Shown here: in pieces, positions 33,338 to 46,639 of the stretch
Layout of the letters: each line of letters begins with the position of its first letter
Numbering within the stretch: the first letter of the stretch is position 1
NCBI GenBank assembly: GCA_013407085.1
Contig: JACCGJ010006393.1
Span: forward strand, 124,001 to 188,000
Origin: Atriophallophorus winterbourni
Taxonomy: Eukaryota > Platyhelminthes > Trematoda > Plagiorchiida > Microphallidae
Direction: 5' to 3'
Length of the DNA: 64,000 bases
The notes under the pieces: generated by a model
Database searches by the model: none
The model's input: only the letters and a program-made list of their open reading frames with translations
What the model was told of the DNA's origin: nothing
Program-made: the position numbers and the translations under genes

Positions 33338-35194
33338 CTGTGTCAAAATAATTTACGAAGAAATAAACTAAAATATTGATCGATTAGACTGACATCTAGG
33401 TGATGATTACCGAAAGGTTTGCATAATCTCTATCGACCCAGTTTCTTGTCAAAATGAATTCTTGAGTTTGTGTATGTCATTCGGTGCAGTGAAAACTTCC
33501 ACGAGAATATGAAGAGAAAAAATGGATTGGTGAATAGCACAAGATTCTCTGATTTTAATCAGCTCATTCCGAAGTAGTCATGAACTGCAATAGTTGTAGC
33601 AATCAACAACAAATGGTTCGAACAGCTACTTGAACGCAGTAAGACAATTGAGAGTACTGTAGCGGTTGAAAGACATATGATTCTTCATTTTGAACGCTTC
33701 CTGATCTTGTGTTCAACGAGTGGTGGCCTGTCCGAGTGATTTTGATTGGCAATATTTACACGTGCACTTGAAGCCCACCATTAAATGTGGCGGAAATTAA
33801 GCAAAAATTATCTCAGAATCTCTGAAATCATGCCCATTTGAGTACGAAACGATTCACGAATTATAAAATCGATGAGATATTTACTTGGTAATGTTCGACT
33901 TTTATTTTCGTTTACAATTCACCGAAAGCAAAACTTTATTTAACTGGTGATATTCAACCAACAGGAAATGTCTCAAAATGTTCAGATCTTAATTAAATTT
34001 TAAAAAAATGTTCCACGTTTACGCAGACTTAACAGCCAAAAAGTGTTCTATTTCAGCAAAATAGTTACAGGAAAAATTTGAGATAAAAATACATTTAAAT
34101 AATAATTTTCTCCATGGAAGCCACTCAAACCGATAAATGTAAAAATAAATCAATATCATTAAAATACATTACGTATGCCAAGAAAACTTTTCAGACGTCA
34201 TTATGATGCTGAAAAATCAACACAAAACTAATGAATCTTGTATAACTTTCGATAAATATTATTCTTGTTTGGCTCCCCACTTTATCTAGTATGCATCAAC
34301 CAAGGATTTGATTTTGTTGTATATATAACATTATGAAATATAATATTTTTGTATTTCATTTTATTTTGTTCAGCATATTGTATAGATATTAACCTGATGT
34401 GTGATCGAAACGCATAATTTCATGGCAACATTTACATAGATTTTTTGCTGATTTTTCAACAAGCGATCAGATTACAAACGCAAAGCGAAAGTAGAAAGCC
34501 AACAATGGACGTAAATATTTTTCATTCATCATCTCAGTTTTCATAAACGGAAACGGTTGCGAAGCGTTTAATTAAAAATGGTTAAATCCATGATCACCAC
34601 AAAACAACAATCTAGTTAAATCTGATAAACGAGTAGGAATAGCCTCGAAAATTTCAAGTTAAGCCTAAATCTTTTTTAAAACTCGCGGATAACATATCAT
34701 TGTAACGAATGAACAATTACTGGATCGATGAACTCATCAAAATTGTTTCCTAATTAATTTATCTTTCCAGACAGAGAAAACAGCGGACTAATTCCGAAAT
34801 CTGTTGCCTGCGTTATCTGAAGATCCATTCCTTTGAGAAAAAGGATGATTTATTAGGGTACGGCATAACTATTACGTGAAATTATCCGGTATGGTGGTAT
34901 TATTGCACGCTAAGTTGGTCTAAGTATAACTTATTCATCGGAAATGGAGTATTTGAGTGTATAAAGCCGCATAATATTGTTTTAACGAGCATTATGTTAG
35001 TCAATCGTAGCATTGAGCTTTCTTGAAAAGTTGCTCCGTGCTAAGAGACTAGTTCATCAACTTGAGTCAAATGGTTAAGCCTTTTAAACATGAAATTTTT
35101 CCAAATGCGAACGGACTATTTATCATTGCTGTCATAAACTTATGTCAGCATTATATATAAGTGGCTGAAGATTACCGTTTAGAAGCGCGACCGT

Positions 35195-35375
35195 GTAGCA
35201 CTAAGGCCAATGGAACATTTAAGAATAGTAATAAACAAATTTATACATGAATGCCACTGTTGCATAGGGTTCATTTCAAGACCCACTGAACCTAATCTTA
35301 CTCTCTCCAACTGATGACGGCAAACAGCCAGAAACCGGTAGTAGAGTGTAATTTCGGGGGTTGTAAGCAACACCA
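35195..35375 (-). repeat. Short interspersed repeat (CCGGTTTCTGGCTG family)
   Basis: Reverse orientation: ATGCCACTGTTGCATAGGG, CCACTGAACCTAATCTTACT, GATGACGGCAAACAGCC, GAAACCGGTAGTAG. Best-preserved single copy outside the 7.6-kb locus, with only one inverted-repeat arm. Confidence 0.75.
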
Positions 35376-36344
35376 CTTCAGTAATAAACAACATTACTCA
35401 CATTGACTGGATAATAATAAGCCATCATTGGTTGTTTCTAAAATAACGTTGGCATTCTCTACTATAATAAACCGTTTAATGTGGTCTCACAGCCTTATTC
35501 GCATATGCGAGGGTAATGATTTGACGACAACCAGCACTGATGATTCAACTTCGACATAGCGAAACCGTCCATGAAATCTTTTTGGTTTGAAATATCAACA
35601 AGCCGACTTTCTTAGCACGTTTAAAAATCGATATTCAAGATAAGAAATTCACCAGAATCAGTTTAGACACCTCTATCTTATCACATGATTAATAAATAGC
35701 CTTTTAAGAAATTTTAAGTAAAACATTTTGTTACTTATCTCACAAGTAAATTTTCATCAATCTTAATGGACATTACCTGTAAAGTTCAAACGAATTACGA
35801 TCATTTGTCAATCGTTTCTGGGCGTTGAACAAACCTTATGTGGCTAGAAATAACCGTCTCCATTGTAACAGTTGATCGTTTCTAATTCCCTGCTGACCAC
35901 AAATAACAAAATGTTTCACGGATTTGGAGTCCGACATCAGGGCGGATATCAAGAGGATTTGTCAGATTCATTTTGGGACATGACATGAGGATGTTATTGC
36001 CGACTATTGAGAGTGTTTTTAAAGATAGTGGAATATGACGTATAGAGCTCGTGAGCACTAAACAGTTGTTTAATGCTACTATTCACAAAACATAACACCT
36101 AATTTCTTCGGCACATTTTAAAATATATACCAGTGATAGTAAACAAAGAAACGCGTGTATTTCCGTTCGGTGGAGGTATACGAATTCTGACATTGATTTA
36201 TACGGTTCCCATTCGCAACATCACAGGCTCTACGCAGTGTGTTTTGGCCCTGACCACGGCCCACTTCTAGAGCTGACAGTGATTTTATACTCCAGAAAGC
36301 ATTGCACGATTTTAATTCGGATTCAGATGTGGTAGGGTTTCTCA

Positions 36345-36395
36345 TAACCAGTAGTGGTGTGTAAGGGGTGGGGATGTGAGCACCACAATACTTAC
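36345..36395 (-). repeat. Terminal piece of CCGGTTTCTGGCTG repeat
   Basis: ACCAGTAGTGGTGTGTAAG and GGGGATGTGAGCACCACAAT blocks; ends right before Kv4 exon 36474-36773. Confidence 0.55.
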
Positions 36396-36473
36396 AATTC
36401 CTTGTTATTACATTTGTAGATTTGGTTTCACTAGCGTCTAAAAATGAAAATGGAAATCTAGCAAACTACTCAC

Positions 36474-36773
36474 CGTCGTTTGTTGTAGACATTCGATCAA
36501 ATGATAATACTGTTGTTCGAAGTTATCTAGGTATTGCGCATCCGTTAAGGGTATTGATTGACCAATCTGAGTAGAATAAGTTGACTCCGAGGCATCAATT
36601 ATTTCCAGCGTTTGAATTGGCGAAACAAAGTTTTCTGCATGTGAGACATCCGGCGATGGGTTGGCGCTGTCCCTTCGACATCGTTGTTGATATAGATTGA
36701 ATTTCTCCTTGCCTTCCTTGAAAGCTTCACTTGTTGCTAATTTTATCTGGTTCAGTCTGCTCTCCCGGGCTTT
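36474..36773 (-). CDS. Kv4/Shal K+ channel, proximal C-terminal exon
   Basis: Exon of exactly 300 nt (100 codons) between acceptor TTTTGTTTTAG and donor GTGAGT, phase 0 on both sides. It starts KARESRLNQIKLATSEAF, matching the KARLARIR that follows S6 in Kv4 channels, and ends YYHLIECLQQTT, matching the conserved HHHLLHCLEKTT. In Kv4 that segment is the dileucine-containing dendritic targeting motif; here the dileucine is Leu-Ile. The middle is Ser/Thr/Asp-rich and not conserved. The exon borders fall where vertebrate Kv4 genes also split. The channel carries fast, inactivating A-type K+ current in excitable cells. The gene reads on the minus strand. Confidence 0.92.
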
Positions 36774-38680
36774 CTAAAACAAAAGCAAATAGAGGGAAAT
36801 GTTTACTGTTAACATCTAACAATGATACAGAGCACATACCAACGATTTATATGCTCATATCTATCAACAATATGAAAACATATGTAACATTCACAGTAAT
36901 ATACCGCACTCATGCAAACGGCAAACTGTACAAGGTGCCAGCGTAATATTCTACCAGCAGAAGCACCTATACACCACAGTTTTCATCCAAGAATCTACAT
37001 TTTTCATTCGATTGAGTTAGCACCTAGCTTGACTATTTTGCGACAGCATGTTTGTTGAGAGCTTGGATATATCGTTTACAAAATTTTGTGAACCACTAGG
37101 GAGGTCGGCTCAGAGGCATTCCTAATTATTTGTTCAGCGATACAGTGCTCGTCAAGGTGATGTTAAAAAGCACTGTATATTCTTGGGTGGCGCTATCTAA
37201 GCAAGAGGAAGTATTTCTACGAAAAATAGAGCAAGCGATTAAATTCTCACATTGGATCCATAAATTAAAGGATCACTCAAACTGTCGATGATCGGTTGTG
37301 TGCTTTTACTTCTAAAAGAGATTTCGCAGACACCTGAGCACATAACAATTTTCGTGTTGAACCGACTCGGTCTTACAAGAATGGAATCATTATGTGATGT
37401 ATACAACCATAGTCGAACTCTACCCGAGATAAAGCACGCACTTATAAAACATTTTGTATTAGAATGCGAGGAAATACACTTTTAATGCAGTAACCACTAC
37501 CATATTGTAGAGATGTAAAACGTACTATGAAAGGTGTCAATTATAAACTCTGAGACGATATGCATTTCATCATACGTCTGCACAACGCAAGAGCAGGGAT
37601 GGTCGGAAAGACCAAACATCCGGGTACATGGAGGCATCGAATCAGAATAGGTTAAGTCAGAACCTAATCATAAACAGGAGCAGAACGTCAACGGCTATTG
37701 AACGATAAGTAATGCACAAAGGTGGGACAAATGATCTCAGGTTCGAGTGAAATTCACCGCAGCGGTGAATTCGTACGCAGACACACAGACGTGGGGATGA
37801 CATTTGTTAAAGTTGGATTGAATGTTGTTGAAGCCTGTAAAGAGAAACAACGATTTACCCTGGGTTGTCCCGACGCAAATATCACCTACTTCACCATGCA
37901 CTGCTACCGGGATTTAGATGGAATATCGTACGATGAAACTCACGACAACACAGGGTATATTAATTTTTGTAAGACAACCAATATATTAGATATTGGAAAA
38001 ACCGGTAGAATACTGAAGGTTCCCATAAGAGGAAAAAGAGTCCAAGAAAAGATATCGGGAGTGTAAACTCAGATGACTAGTCCACCGAAAAAGCTAGCTT
38101 ACGACGTAAGAAACAAAATATCTTTGGAGGTTCTTCCAGATCGGGGACCTAGTGTAACTACAATAACAGAGTCGACCCAAGACTTGCGGCGCAGGAACGC
38201 GTAAAATTCAGATGTTTCGAACATACGGGGTTATCGAGCCAAAATTTGACATCAATTTGATTCAAAAAGGTGTAAATAACAAATGGGTGAATTGTAAATA
38301 ATCTGGAATGCTAAAATGAGTTCGAAAGTGGGCGTTTTTGGAAGTTTTTGGAAGATAGTAATCGATGGTGCGCACCGTCTGCTCATCCATATCAGTCGGA
38401 CAGCCGCAGAGCGACAAAGGCAATAAGTGAATCAAACGCCAGAAAATCACACGGTGACTGAAAAGTGATGATACAAATCCAAATGCAAGCCAGCTGGCTA
38501 AATAGTAACCGACGCCCTGGAATGTTTGGATAACCAGTAAGAAGTAGGCTGATAATCTGATAGCATATGCGCACGTGATGCCTTATGTGCACAGTTTTCA
38601 TGTTCAACAAAATGAAAGTTCCTGATGAATAAGATACCTTAATGTTGCGTGACGAATTGCGTTTATAAAAGCAGCTGCAC

Positions 38681-39420
38681 AAGTTGCTCGGGAGTTTATA
38701 TCAGACAAACTTATTCAGAACTCAGTAAAAGGATACACGAACACAAAACGCGATCTGGGAAGCATCCACACAATTCCAGTGAATATAAATCGCGGGTACG
38801 AGATTAAGCCCCAGTTGAACACATGCTGGAATCCGCTAGTACCTTAAGAGTGATAAGGCTGGGATAAAACCATTTATCGAACGATTTCACGCTGAGGCGT
38901 TTGAGCTCACGAAGGCTTGTAAAAATGCCTTCAACAAGTTGGATGTGTCTGATATCTCCACAAGCTGTCGTTAGATTCTGCAGCGGATTAACATCAACGC
39001 ATGACCACTATTGTGCTCCCGCAAGCAGAATAATCAGTCAGCTAATGTCGACGACACTTGATACAACCAAAACAATCAATCGGATTACCCGGCATATAGG
39101 GGCGAGCACTGATTGATCTAAATCTCGTCTGCCTATCTTAATAAGCTGAGGGCACACAATGGCCTGCTCACTTCTTAGCCAATTTGAGATTGGTCAGGTG
39201 AATGCAACTTAAACCCGATCTCTGTTCATACTAATAACTGTGGTTTGACGAAGCTTCTGTGTCACAAGCGAAACGTTAGCAACAAACCGTTCTAGCCGGT
39301 TCATTATAAACTTTCTTTTCGACGAATATGGTACCCGATCTGTCACAAATATTTGCAGTTTCATTAGTTGAATAATTTTTGTAGACGTAATGCACATTCT
39401 GTCAGCAAACGCTTTGACAG
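38681..39420 (+). mobile_element. Penelope-like element remnant with GIY-YIG domain and 3' region
   Basis: SCSGVYIRQTYSELSKRIHEH (38682 on) is the GIY-YIG start in its Penelope form, followed by EH-spacing and, in shifted frames, VEHMLESA and HAEAFELTKACKNAFNKLD (about 38888-38950). Matches the fragment at 7320-7615 block by block. Stops after VRD and further downstream kill it. Downstream (39239-39276) lies a box with TGACGAAGCTTC and AAGCGAAACGTT. The reverse transcriptase is absent, so the copy is 5'-truncated. Inserted in the Kv4 intron, antisense to the gene. Confidence 0.72.
39239..39276 (+). other. Hammerhead-like box in Penelope 3' region
   Basis: TTTGACGA, then GCTT...AAGC able to pair, then GAAAC. 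This resembles the hammerhead core CUGANGA-stem II-GAAA; the first core base is U instead of C here. Penelope-like elements of invertebrates are known to carry hammerhead ribozymes. Similar boxes at 60945-60982 and 61492-61530. Stem I is not convincing, so activity is doubtful. Confidence 0.4.
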
Positions 39421-40024
39421 CTCTCTCTTTACATTATTCATTATCTTGTGGGCCAATGTCTAATCATGTCATTTTCAGATGGAAGTCGTTTTCTTAAGTT
39501 ACAATTCGATAAAATGAAGCGACCACTCTTTCATAATCCTTCTAGATTTATACTCTTGTGCTACGCTTTCCCAGAGAATCATTCAAAAGATTTTTTATTA
39601 TTATTATTTCTAAATCCTACAGGTTATCTAAAAAATTAATTTTTAAAAAATCACTTCTGATGAGTGAAGCGATATAACCGCCCAAATTAATATTAAAATA
39701 GTTAACTCTCAATCGTTATCTATTAGTCGAACGGAACCTATTGTATTGTCAACCAGTCGTAAATGTATCAAAAATATCGCCCATTAGACTCACAAAAGAT
39801 CTGTCGATAGGTTTTTGCGAAAAGACAATTGATAAAAATTTAGCTCGTTAATGATAAGCGTATTATGTTTTGTGGCTACTTCTCTGTGATGATGTACCAT
39901 TTTTAAATCATTAACTCAGAGGTAAAAAATTTATAATTATTGATGAATGCGTTTCAACATTTTTCCTCTGACACAAAATGACTTCATGCACGCTTTCAAA
40001 TTCCACACGAAAAATAATGCTGCG

Positions 40025-40435
40025 GTATGTAATGTGATGCTCACATCTCCAAACGTATTCAAAAACCAGATTCTCGCTTTAAAAGTCATCAAGCGGAAAC
40101 AGTAAATATCTGGTTCAGAGAGTCGGAAGACGGTGGAAAATGAGTAAACAAAGTTGTACTTGAAAGCCAATGTTAAATGGAGATAGTACAACCAACCATT
40201 TAGTTTACTTACATAAGCACCGAGTAATTTCTGTTCAGGCGCTCATGACGCTAAAAATGGCACATGTATTTCAGACCTCATATCCTCTAAACATATACTC
40301 CACAACCGGATGGCGCTCTATGTCGTTCTTAATTGATGATCGTGAAGATTAGTTTCAGTGAGACTTGAAATAGTCTGGAATTGGTAAAGAAGATTGTACA
40401 TAAAAGCCTCTGCCATGTACTTGGATGCATATGTT
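40025..40435 (+). repeat. Two diverged short interspersed repeats
   Basis: 40025-40200 holds GATGCTCACATC, AAAAACCAGATTCTCGC, GAGTAAACAAAGTTGTACTTG; 40295-40420 holds CCACAACCGGATGGCGC, CAGTGAGACTTGAAATAG, ATTGGTAAAGAAGATTG. Both follow the 7.6-kb family with many changes. Confidence 0.5.
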
Positions 40436-43039
40436 AGCAAAAGCGATAATAGGTGCTATCAAATTAGCATCAACCAGGCTTCAATCTTTCACGCCGCACA
40501 GTAGCCTGCTTGATGGGGACAGGCCACCATTTTCAAACATTTCGACAACAAAAAATTTATGCCAATTTATTATGGCACAAATAATTACATACTTATTCTT
40601 GCTGTACATCATAGACATTTGAAAAAAGGTTTGCTGCTTTGAGGTCCCCGTTTTTCTCATGTTTATGCTAACCAACTACAGACATTCCAGTCAATTTTCA
40701 AGATTATAATGGAACTAGTCCGACGGAAACGGAATTACATTTATTCGTAATCTTGATATAACTATCCGATCAACATAGTAGATGTTGATGGAACGTACGA
40801 TCACAACAGCAACCATAATGTCTGCAGTAATCTGCTCATTGGAAGATCAGAACGAGATAGCGCAGAAAATCAATATTTACTAGATCTTGTTGTTTGGTTT
40901 CCCACCCTGTGTCTGAAGGCAAATATGCAAATGTCATTTACGATTGATTATAAGCCGTTTTTGCATAAATTTATGTTTGCCATTTCGCATGTGCATATTA
41001 CAAGTACCTAATATGTATCTGTCACTATTTTCGGACTTGAATTGAACATAGTCAGATTTGGGTCTGCTTCCATAAATCAATATCGATAAGGTATCTAGTG
41101 ACATGTTGCTCTGTTTTAAAAAACCAGACAGCTCTTGGATGATAGAGTAGTAATTTAGCACTAAACACAAATAAATATGTAGTTCATCGATATGGCATAT
41201 GAAAATATGGATCGCTTCGTGCCACCCAATTTCTTGCTAGTTTTATTAAAAGAAATCGGTACGATATCAAGTTATCATCCACAACCTTAAATGCAATCAA
41301 TCTGGAAATTAAGCCTTACAGCGCAAGCCTTCCAAGGCATGATGTGACGGAAAATTTTGAGTCCGAGTCGGATTGAGTGTGTTGAGAATTAGGAAACATA
41401 TTAAAATTAATCAACCTACTAATTTATTTTTAAAAAGAATAGAATAAACTGAATCAATCTAAAATTCACTGCATTTTCATTTGTTGATAGATCAACGACA
41501 ACAATGTCAAAACTCGCATTATATCTATTTATGAGCCATCTTTTAAAGACTAAAGCATCAACGATTTCACTGGAGTAAATCAAAAGCGATAAAACAACCT
41601 TGTATGCTCGGAAAATTGAAATTTAATTTTCTTGCTAAACGGTTAATTGAGGAACAGCCAATGTGACCATTTCCACGAAGTATGATCGCTATTATCAAGA
41701 ATATTTTTCAGAGTCACTAAACAATTGGCAAAGTTGGCATCCATGAGTTCCAAAAATAAGCTTTCATTGATTTGCGAGTTTACTGCGACAATGTCATTCA
41801 AAGATCATTCTTTAACGGTTTCGGGTATTTTCCTGAGTTTCTGACAAGCTTTTAGATGGTATTTTTATTTTTTGAAATAAATTCAAGTTATTTGTCCGCA
41901 AAAACGTACACAACCGAACTTGAGATTATCGTGGAGGTATGTTTATACATTCCATCAAAAGGTTTACCAATATTTTGCGTTAGAAATCTAAAAAGATTTG
42001 AATCGGAAGTTATTAGGTTACAACAGATTTTAATTATTTACATATAGTTTGCGAATTTTCTCATACATTTGGCATATTATTGATCATAAAATATAGCAAA
42101 ATCAAGGTATTTGTATAACGGCGTGAAATAACAACATTCTGGTCGTATTTTTCAGCTTGTAACGCGCATGTGAATATGAAACTACATGGGCAGGGAATAT
42201 TTAGTCGAGATAAATATGCCACATCTGCAGTTCACAAAATACATATGTTTTCTATCAGCCCAATGACACATGATCCACACCAGCTGTTCATTGATTTTTT
42301 TCGGTGAATTTCACTGAAGGAAGCGTACAATTATTCATGTATCAAGGAACAATGTCTGATTATGTCTGTACAAACAGTTTTTTTAAATTTGAAGTACATC
42401 AGGATGCAGAACGTTTAGAACGGGGACCCATCTCGTACCGTAATTTTGTAACAATTTACAACAGGTTGTACATCATGAGCGGTAGTCTCAATATGCTGAT
42501 CCGTGGCTTATTTCAATTTATTCACGTGTAAGTGTGCCATAGTGTCAGATGACTTTGACTGAATTCACACGGTCCTGGGAAAAAAGACCAGTCCATCATG
42601 TCAACACCATTTGAGACCCCGCATAATAGAACGATATGATAGATGAAATTTTAATTAACCATGTTGCCTATTCTCAATAGTACTGGATTGATATGCGAAA
42701 CATTACAGGTTTAATTACAAAAATATATTATCGAGTTTTGCGTGCTAACTATTAACAGTAATATTAAAACATGAGAATCCAGCCTGATTTTTTAAGGACA
42801 TTTACAGCATGGCTTGAGTTGACATATATTGAAAAAAAGTTATTTCACAATAATTAATGATTCCAGATTTAAGAATTTATGATCACAAAAAGCGCATAGC
42901 TTCACAATTACCATATGAAAGTAAATATTCGTTCATGAAAAAAGAATAAATAAATAATTATTTTATGTCAAGTGTAGTCCATTTGAATACTTACCATGAG
43001 TCAATACGCAGGTGTTATTAAATCGTTATGCAACAAACA

Positions 43040-43830
43040 AGTGTTCAATTTTCGAAGGTCGTTGATGTAAACCAAGAAAAGTACTTGTTTGAGGACGGAA
43101 ACTTTTGGTACGCCACCAAAGGCATTAATAACGCGTGATTGTAGCCCGTTGATTCGAACGATCGACTTGCGCTACTGAGGTCACTTTCAAGCCATAAGAG
43201 TAGATATCCGCTGATACCCACCTGCATCAGATTTTGTAGTAGAAGAAAGTGATCAACTCGGTCAAAAGCTTTAGACATTTCCATTTTTCTGTTTGGGTCC
43301 AGCCGTTTAACACCGTCAACAAGTTTGTCACGCATGAGCGATATTTACGAAAATCAAGTTGCGCTACAGATAGTATATTTTGTGATTCCAAGTGATGAAC
43401 TATTTTTTCCGTTACTATACGCTCTATATCTTTGGATATCACATGAAGTAAGGTGACAGGATGGTTGTTTGCAGGATCTGAACGTCTAACACACTTGTAG
43501 ATAGGTTAAATTGCCCATGTCTTCCACTATGATGGCACCACTCCATCGGTAAGATAATGTTTAAACAATTCACTTTATCGGTCACATAGCTGCTGGTCAC
43601 ATGATTTCAGTACAGTTGGTGTGATTCCGTCCACTCCAAAGGATTTCCGGGGGTGCATTCGACACAAATGTCGTCGTATAATCGCTGAATTGATCTCGAT
43701 GTCAGTCAGCTGTTGCCCCACGGTTGATGGCGGTAATTTTTATGTCCATCAAATCGTTAACGGATTAAATACTTTACCATAAAATTGAGCGAGAGTATCA
43801 GCTGTTTCCTTAGCTGAGACTGTTAATCTA
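43040..43830 (-). pseudogene. CR1-type reverse transcriptase fragment
   Basis: On the minus strand: ETADTLAQFYGKVFN (near 43800), FGVDGITPTVLKSCD (near 43630), VTLLHVISKDIERIV (43450), TNLLTVLNGWTQ (43350), then AFDRVDHFLLLQNLMQVGIS (43270-43210). Same domain order as the 26.4-27.1 kb copy, with stops and frame changes throughout. Same strand as the Kv4 gene in which it sits. Confidence 0.8.
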
Positions 43831-44724
43831 TTTCAATATAGATTAAATTGTGTGCATCCCAATATTGAAAACTTCGTTGTATTTAATTAAAAAATGTTTT
43901 TAAATTATTAATTGATAGTAATAATTAGCAATGTTTCAGGATTTCACATTCCTGTACATATTGACTTTTGTAAAAATATTCAATAAAAAGCTGCGCTCGT
44001 ATATCAAGTAAATCAAAAATTGTTCAAACTAGAGGCACCCTAATATTTATAATTATCACCAATGAATTGGAAGACGGCTTTCATTTGGAATTTATGTCAA
44101 GGTATTTGTAGTTTTTCTTGCCACAACACAGACCCTGAAAATCGGGATTATACTTTGCAATGCCGTAAGCTTCCATGCAATAAAATATCTTAGTAGAAGA
44201 ACATTTAATTTACATGGACAACCTAATAGTTTTATGCTTACATATATTTGTATCACAACGATTTTGCAAACTATCAATAGATAATTAAAAATTCTCTATA
44301 GATCAGCAGTGACACTTTTACTTCTAGGTTGATGTAACCTAAGTGTCACAATTAAATTGCTAATCTGTCATGCATAATGTCTCTTGGCATGGTCTCATCC
44401 ATTTATACGCATTATAAATAAATTTATTGGACATCAAACCTGAGTATCAAATTAAAGTTTGTCACACTTCGTCATCCAAATAATATGTTTGAAAAGAACC
44501 AGAAAAACATTAAAACTCGTTTTTGGGACAAAATATAGCACTCTATCTCTTAGATTGCAATCATTGGTGGAAGCGACAAAAACAATGATGCTTCACTATT
44601 TCTTCGAAAAACAGCTCCACGAATTTTTATAATTTTAGGACGAGACAATGAATAATTCTCAATTGCTTTATGGATAATATTTGGCACAAGGAAGTTGTTG
44701 ATGGAATGTGGACATTCAAGCAAC

Positions 44725-44905
44725 AGTTATTATGTTATATGCTCATTTGCATGCATTTCCATCAAACACAAGCTTGCAAATGAGCATTTTGTTTCACTGT
44801 TATGGTTTTAAATTCATTAAACATGTGTTTGGACACATGTGAGTGAACAGGCTGGTCGTATCAGCCATATTCAACAGTGGCATACAAGCGCTACTTGTTT
44901 ATTAT
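44725..44905 (+). repeat. Short interspersed repeat (GGTTGGTCGTATCAGCC family)
   Basis: Contains a hairpin with 16-bp arms (44739-44754 and 44772-44787, one mismatch), ACATGTGTTTGGACACATGT, GGCTGGTCGTATCAGCC and GTGGCATACAAGCGC. Blocks and order as at 20325-20510. Confidence 0.75.
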
Positions 44906-46424
44906 CTTATATGTTATCCACAATTTGTCAAACACTTATAAATATGCATAAGCTTTATTTGTTGAACTAAGTAAACAAAGAAATTAAAGCCTATGCAACA
45001 TTAGTGACTATGCATCCAACGACAAGATGCGGAATTTTATTTGTTTTCAGTAATGGGTTTATTTAAACTGTAGGCAAACATCACAAGAAATATAAAAAAT
45101 TTCTGATTATTGCACTGAAAGACAAAGTTTGAATGCTCAATTAAATATTGGTAATACATTACATTGGTAAATAATTTCGTTTTACTTATACCCTGGTAAA
45201 GATTTTATACATAAAAACCGCTGTTAGTGTTGAGGTGAAAATCACACGAAATATCTTTAATCAGCCAGGCCTACCCTACTTAACTGTTGAGCACGAACAG
45301 AGAGTAAATGTTTATAACTGTGAGGTCATCGCAAGGAATATTTTTGTCGCTTTATCTGCTAAAATATTAACACTGATCGCAAATAATATTCAGCCAAATC
45401 GATATTCACCACCTTTAACTTTGCCATTATGTAAATAAGATTTATAGCCAAGTGTAGAAAGTTCAGTTTTCTACATGGATTCTTCCATTTGCTAGAATTG
45501 AAGCCAATCCAGTGAGAGGTTGTGCATTGATTTCGGTCCCAATTTTCTTCATTTTCACCTAAATACTATTTTTTTAAGAAATCGCAATGGTTTATGAAAA
45601 GAGATTTTTGTTCAATCATTCTCAGATTAGTGAAAATTCTCTCGCAATGACACGCCAAATCGAAACCAACGTTTCGTGACTAAGGAACTTGTTCAGATTT
45701 GTTCGGAGAAATTTATGGGATATAAATCAGGATTCGGGTGGGAGTTAACGTTAAAGTTTGCCTCGATCGGCAAACTAGCATCCTCAATTGAACGAACTTT
45801 ACCAGAATTATAAATTCTGTCTGTCTGTCATGCTGTGTGGTGTGACAAGATGTTAGCCGAAAAGCCGCATGTGTTCCAAGTGTGATAGGAAAATTTTAGA
45901 CGATATCGCGTGATCTGGTTTGGTTCGAATACATTGACTGAATTGTCCTGGACAGAATTTTAGAAAAAAATGTTCAATGGTTCCATTATAAATAATAGCC
46001 TAGTTGCGGTAATATGGTAAGTTATTCTTGGTGATGTTTCCGTTACTAGAATGCTGCTCAATCTTTTTAGAATCATGGAAAACTCGCATCATTTGCAACT
46101 AACTGCGAGACGTTAATTTAATTTTATTGGTGTGAAATATTGCAGCTTTGCAAAATATTTCTTTTCTCATACGTACATCGGAGTCAAATCATGATGCCTC
46201 AATAGAAATAGGATCTCCGATGATTTCTCTATAATCAGAAATTGAGCAAACAAAAAGCGATTAAAAACTCCAAGTTTGTTGGCGCTGTTGTTAAGCATGG
46301 CACAGCTAATTTCCGAATGATCGTTTTAAATCAACTTAACGAAAATGATCAGTTTATGTAGAGCTCACGTCTTCTCACGCAAAAACCAGAACCCATCAGC
46401 TCATCACTGTGCCTTATTTCAAGG

Positions 46425-46515
46425 TTCACTGTAACTAATATTACTATCTCATCTAATGACGAAACCAGCCAGAAACCGTTGGTTTCGGCTGAGTTCAGGG
46501 GATGTGAGAAATTCC
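46425..46515 (-). repeat. Diverged short interspersed repeat
   Basis: GATGACGGCAAACAGCC is represented by GACGAAACCAGCCAGAAACC; GGGGATGTGAG follows. CCGGTTTCTGGCTG family. Confidence 0.45.
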
Positions 46516-46601
46516 AGGTTGATGTAATTTAATTTCTCAGAATATTTAACGGTGCATAATAAGCCCACCATATGCTTGTTCTATAAAAACATTTTAAATG
46601 C

Positions 46602-46619
46602 ATATATATATATATATAT
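46602..46619. repeat. (TA)n simple repeat
   Basis: Uninterrupted AT dinucleotide run of about 18 bp. Confidence 0.9.
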
Positions 46620-46639
46620 TTTCTAAATATTATCAAGGC

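Larger units (their letters stand above)
33338..36473 (-). other. Kv4 intron
   Basis: 3.1-kb AT-rich intron. Contains a copy of the CCGGTTTCTGGCTG repeat at 35195-35375 and a short piece at 36345-36395. No other gene seen. Confidence 0.55.

Noticed and set aside
37722..38066. 115-codon + strand open frame
   Set aside because: No domain recognised, no splice partner, lies inside a Kv4 intron among repeats. May be chance or an old element.
38262..38682. Coding sequence on the minus strand before the Penelope fragment
   Set aside because: Open frames of 62 and 96 codons show no Penelope RT or other motif on either strand.
42304..42531. 75-codon + strand open frame
   Set aside because: No family match and no supporting exon structure.
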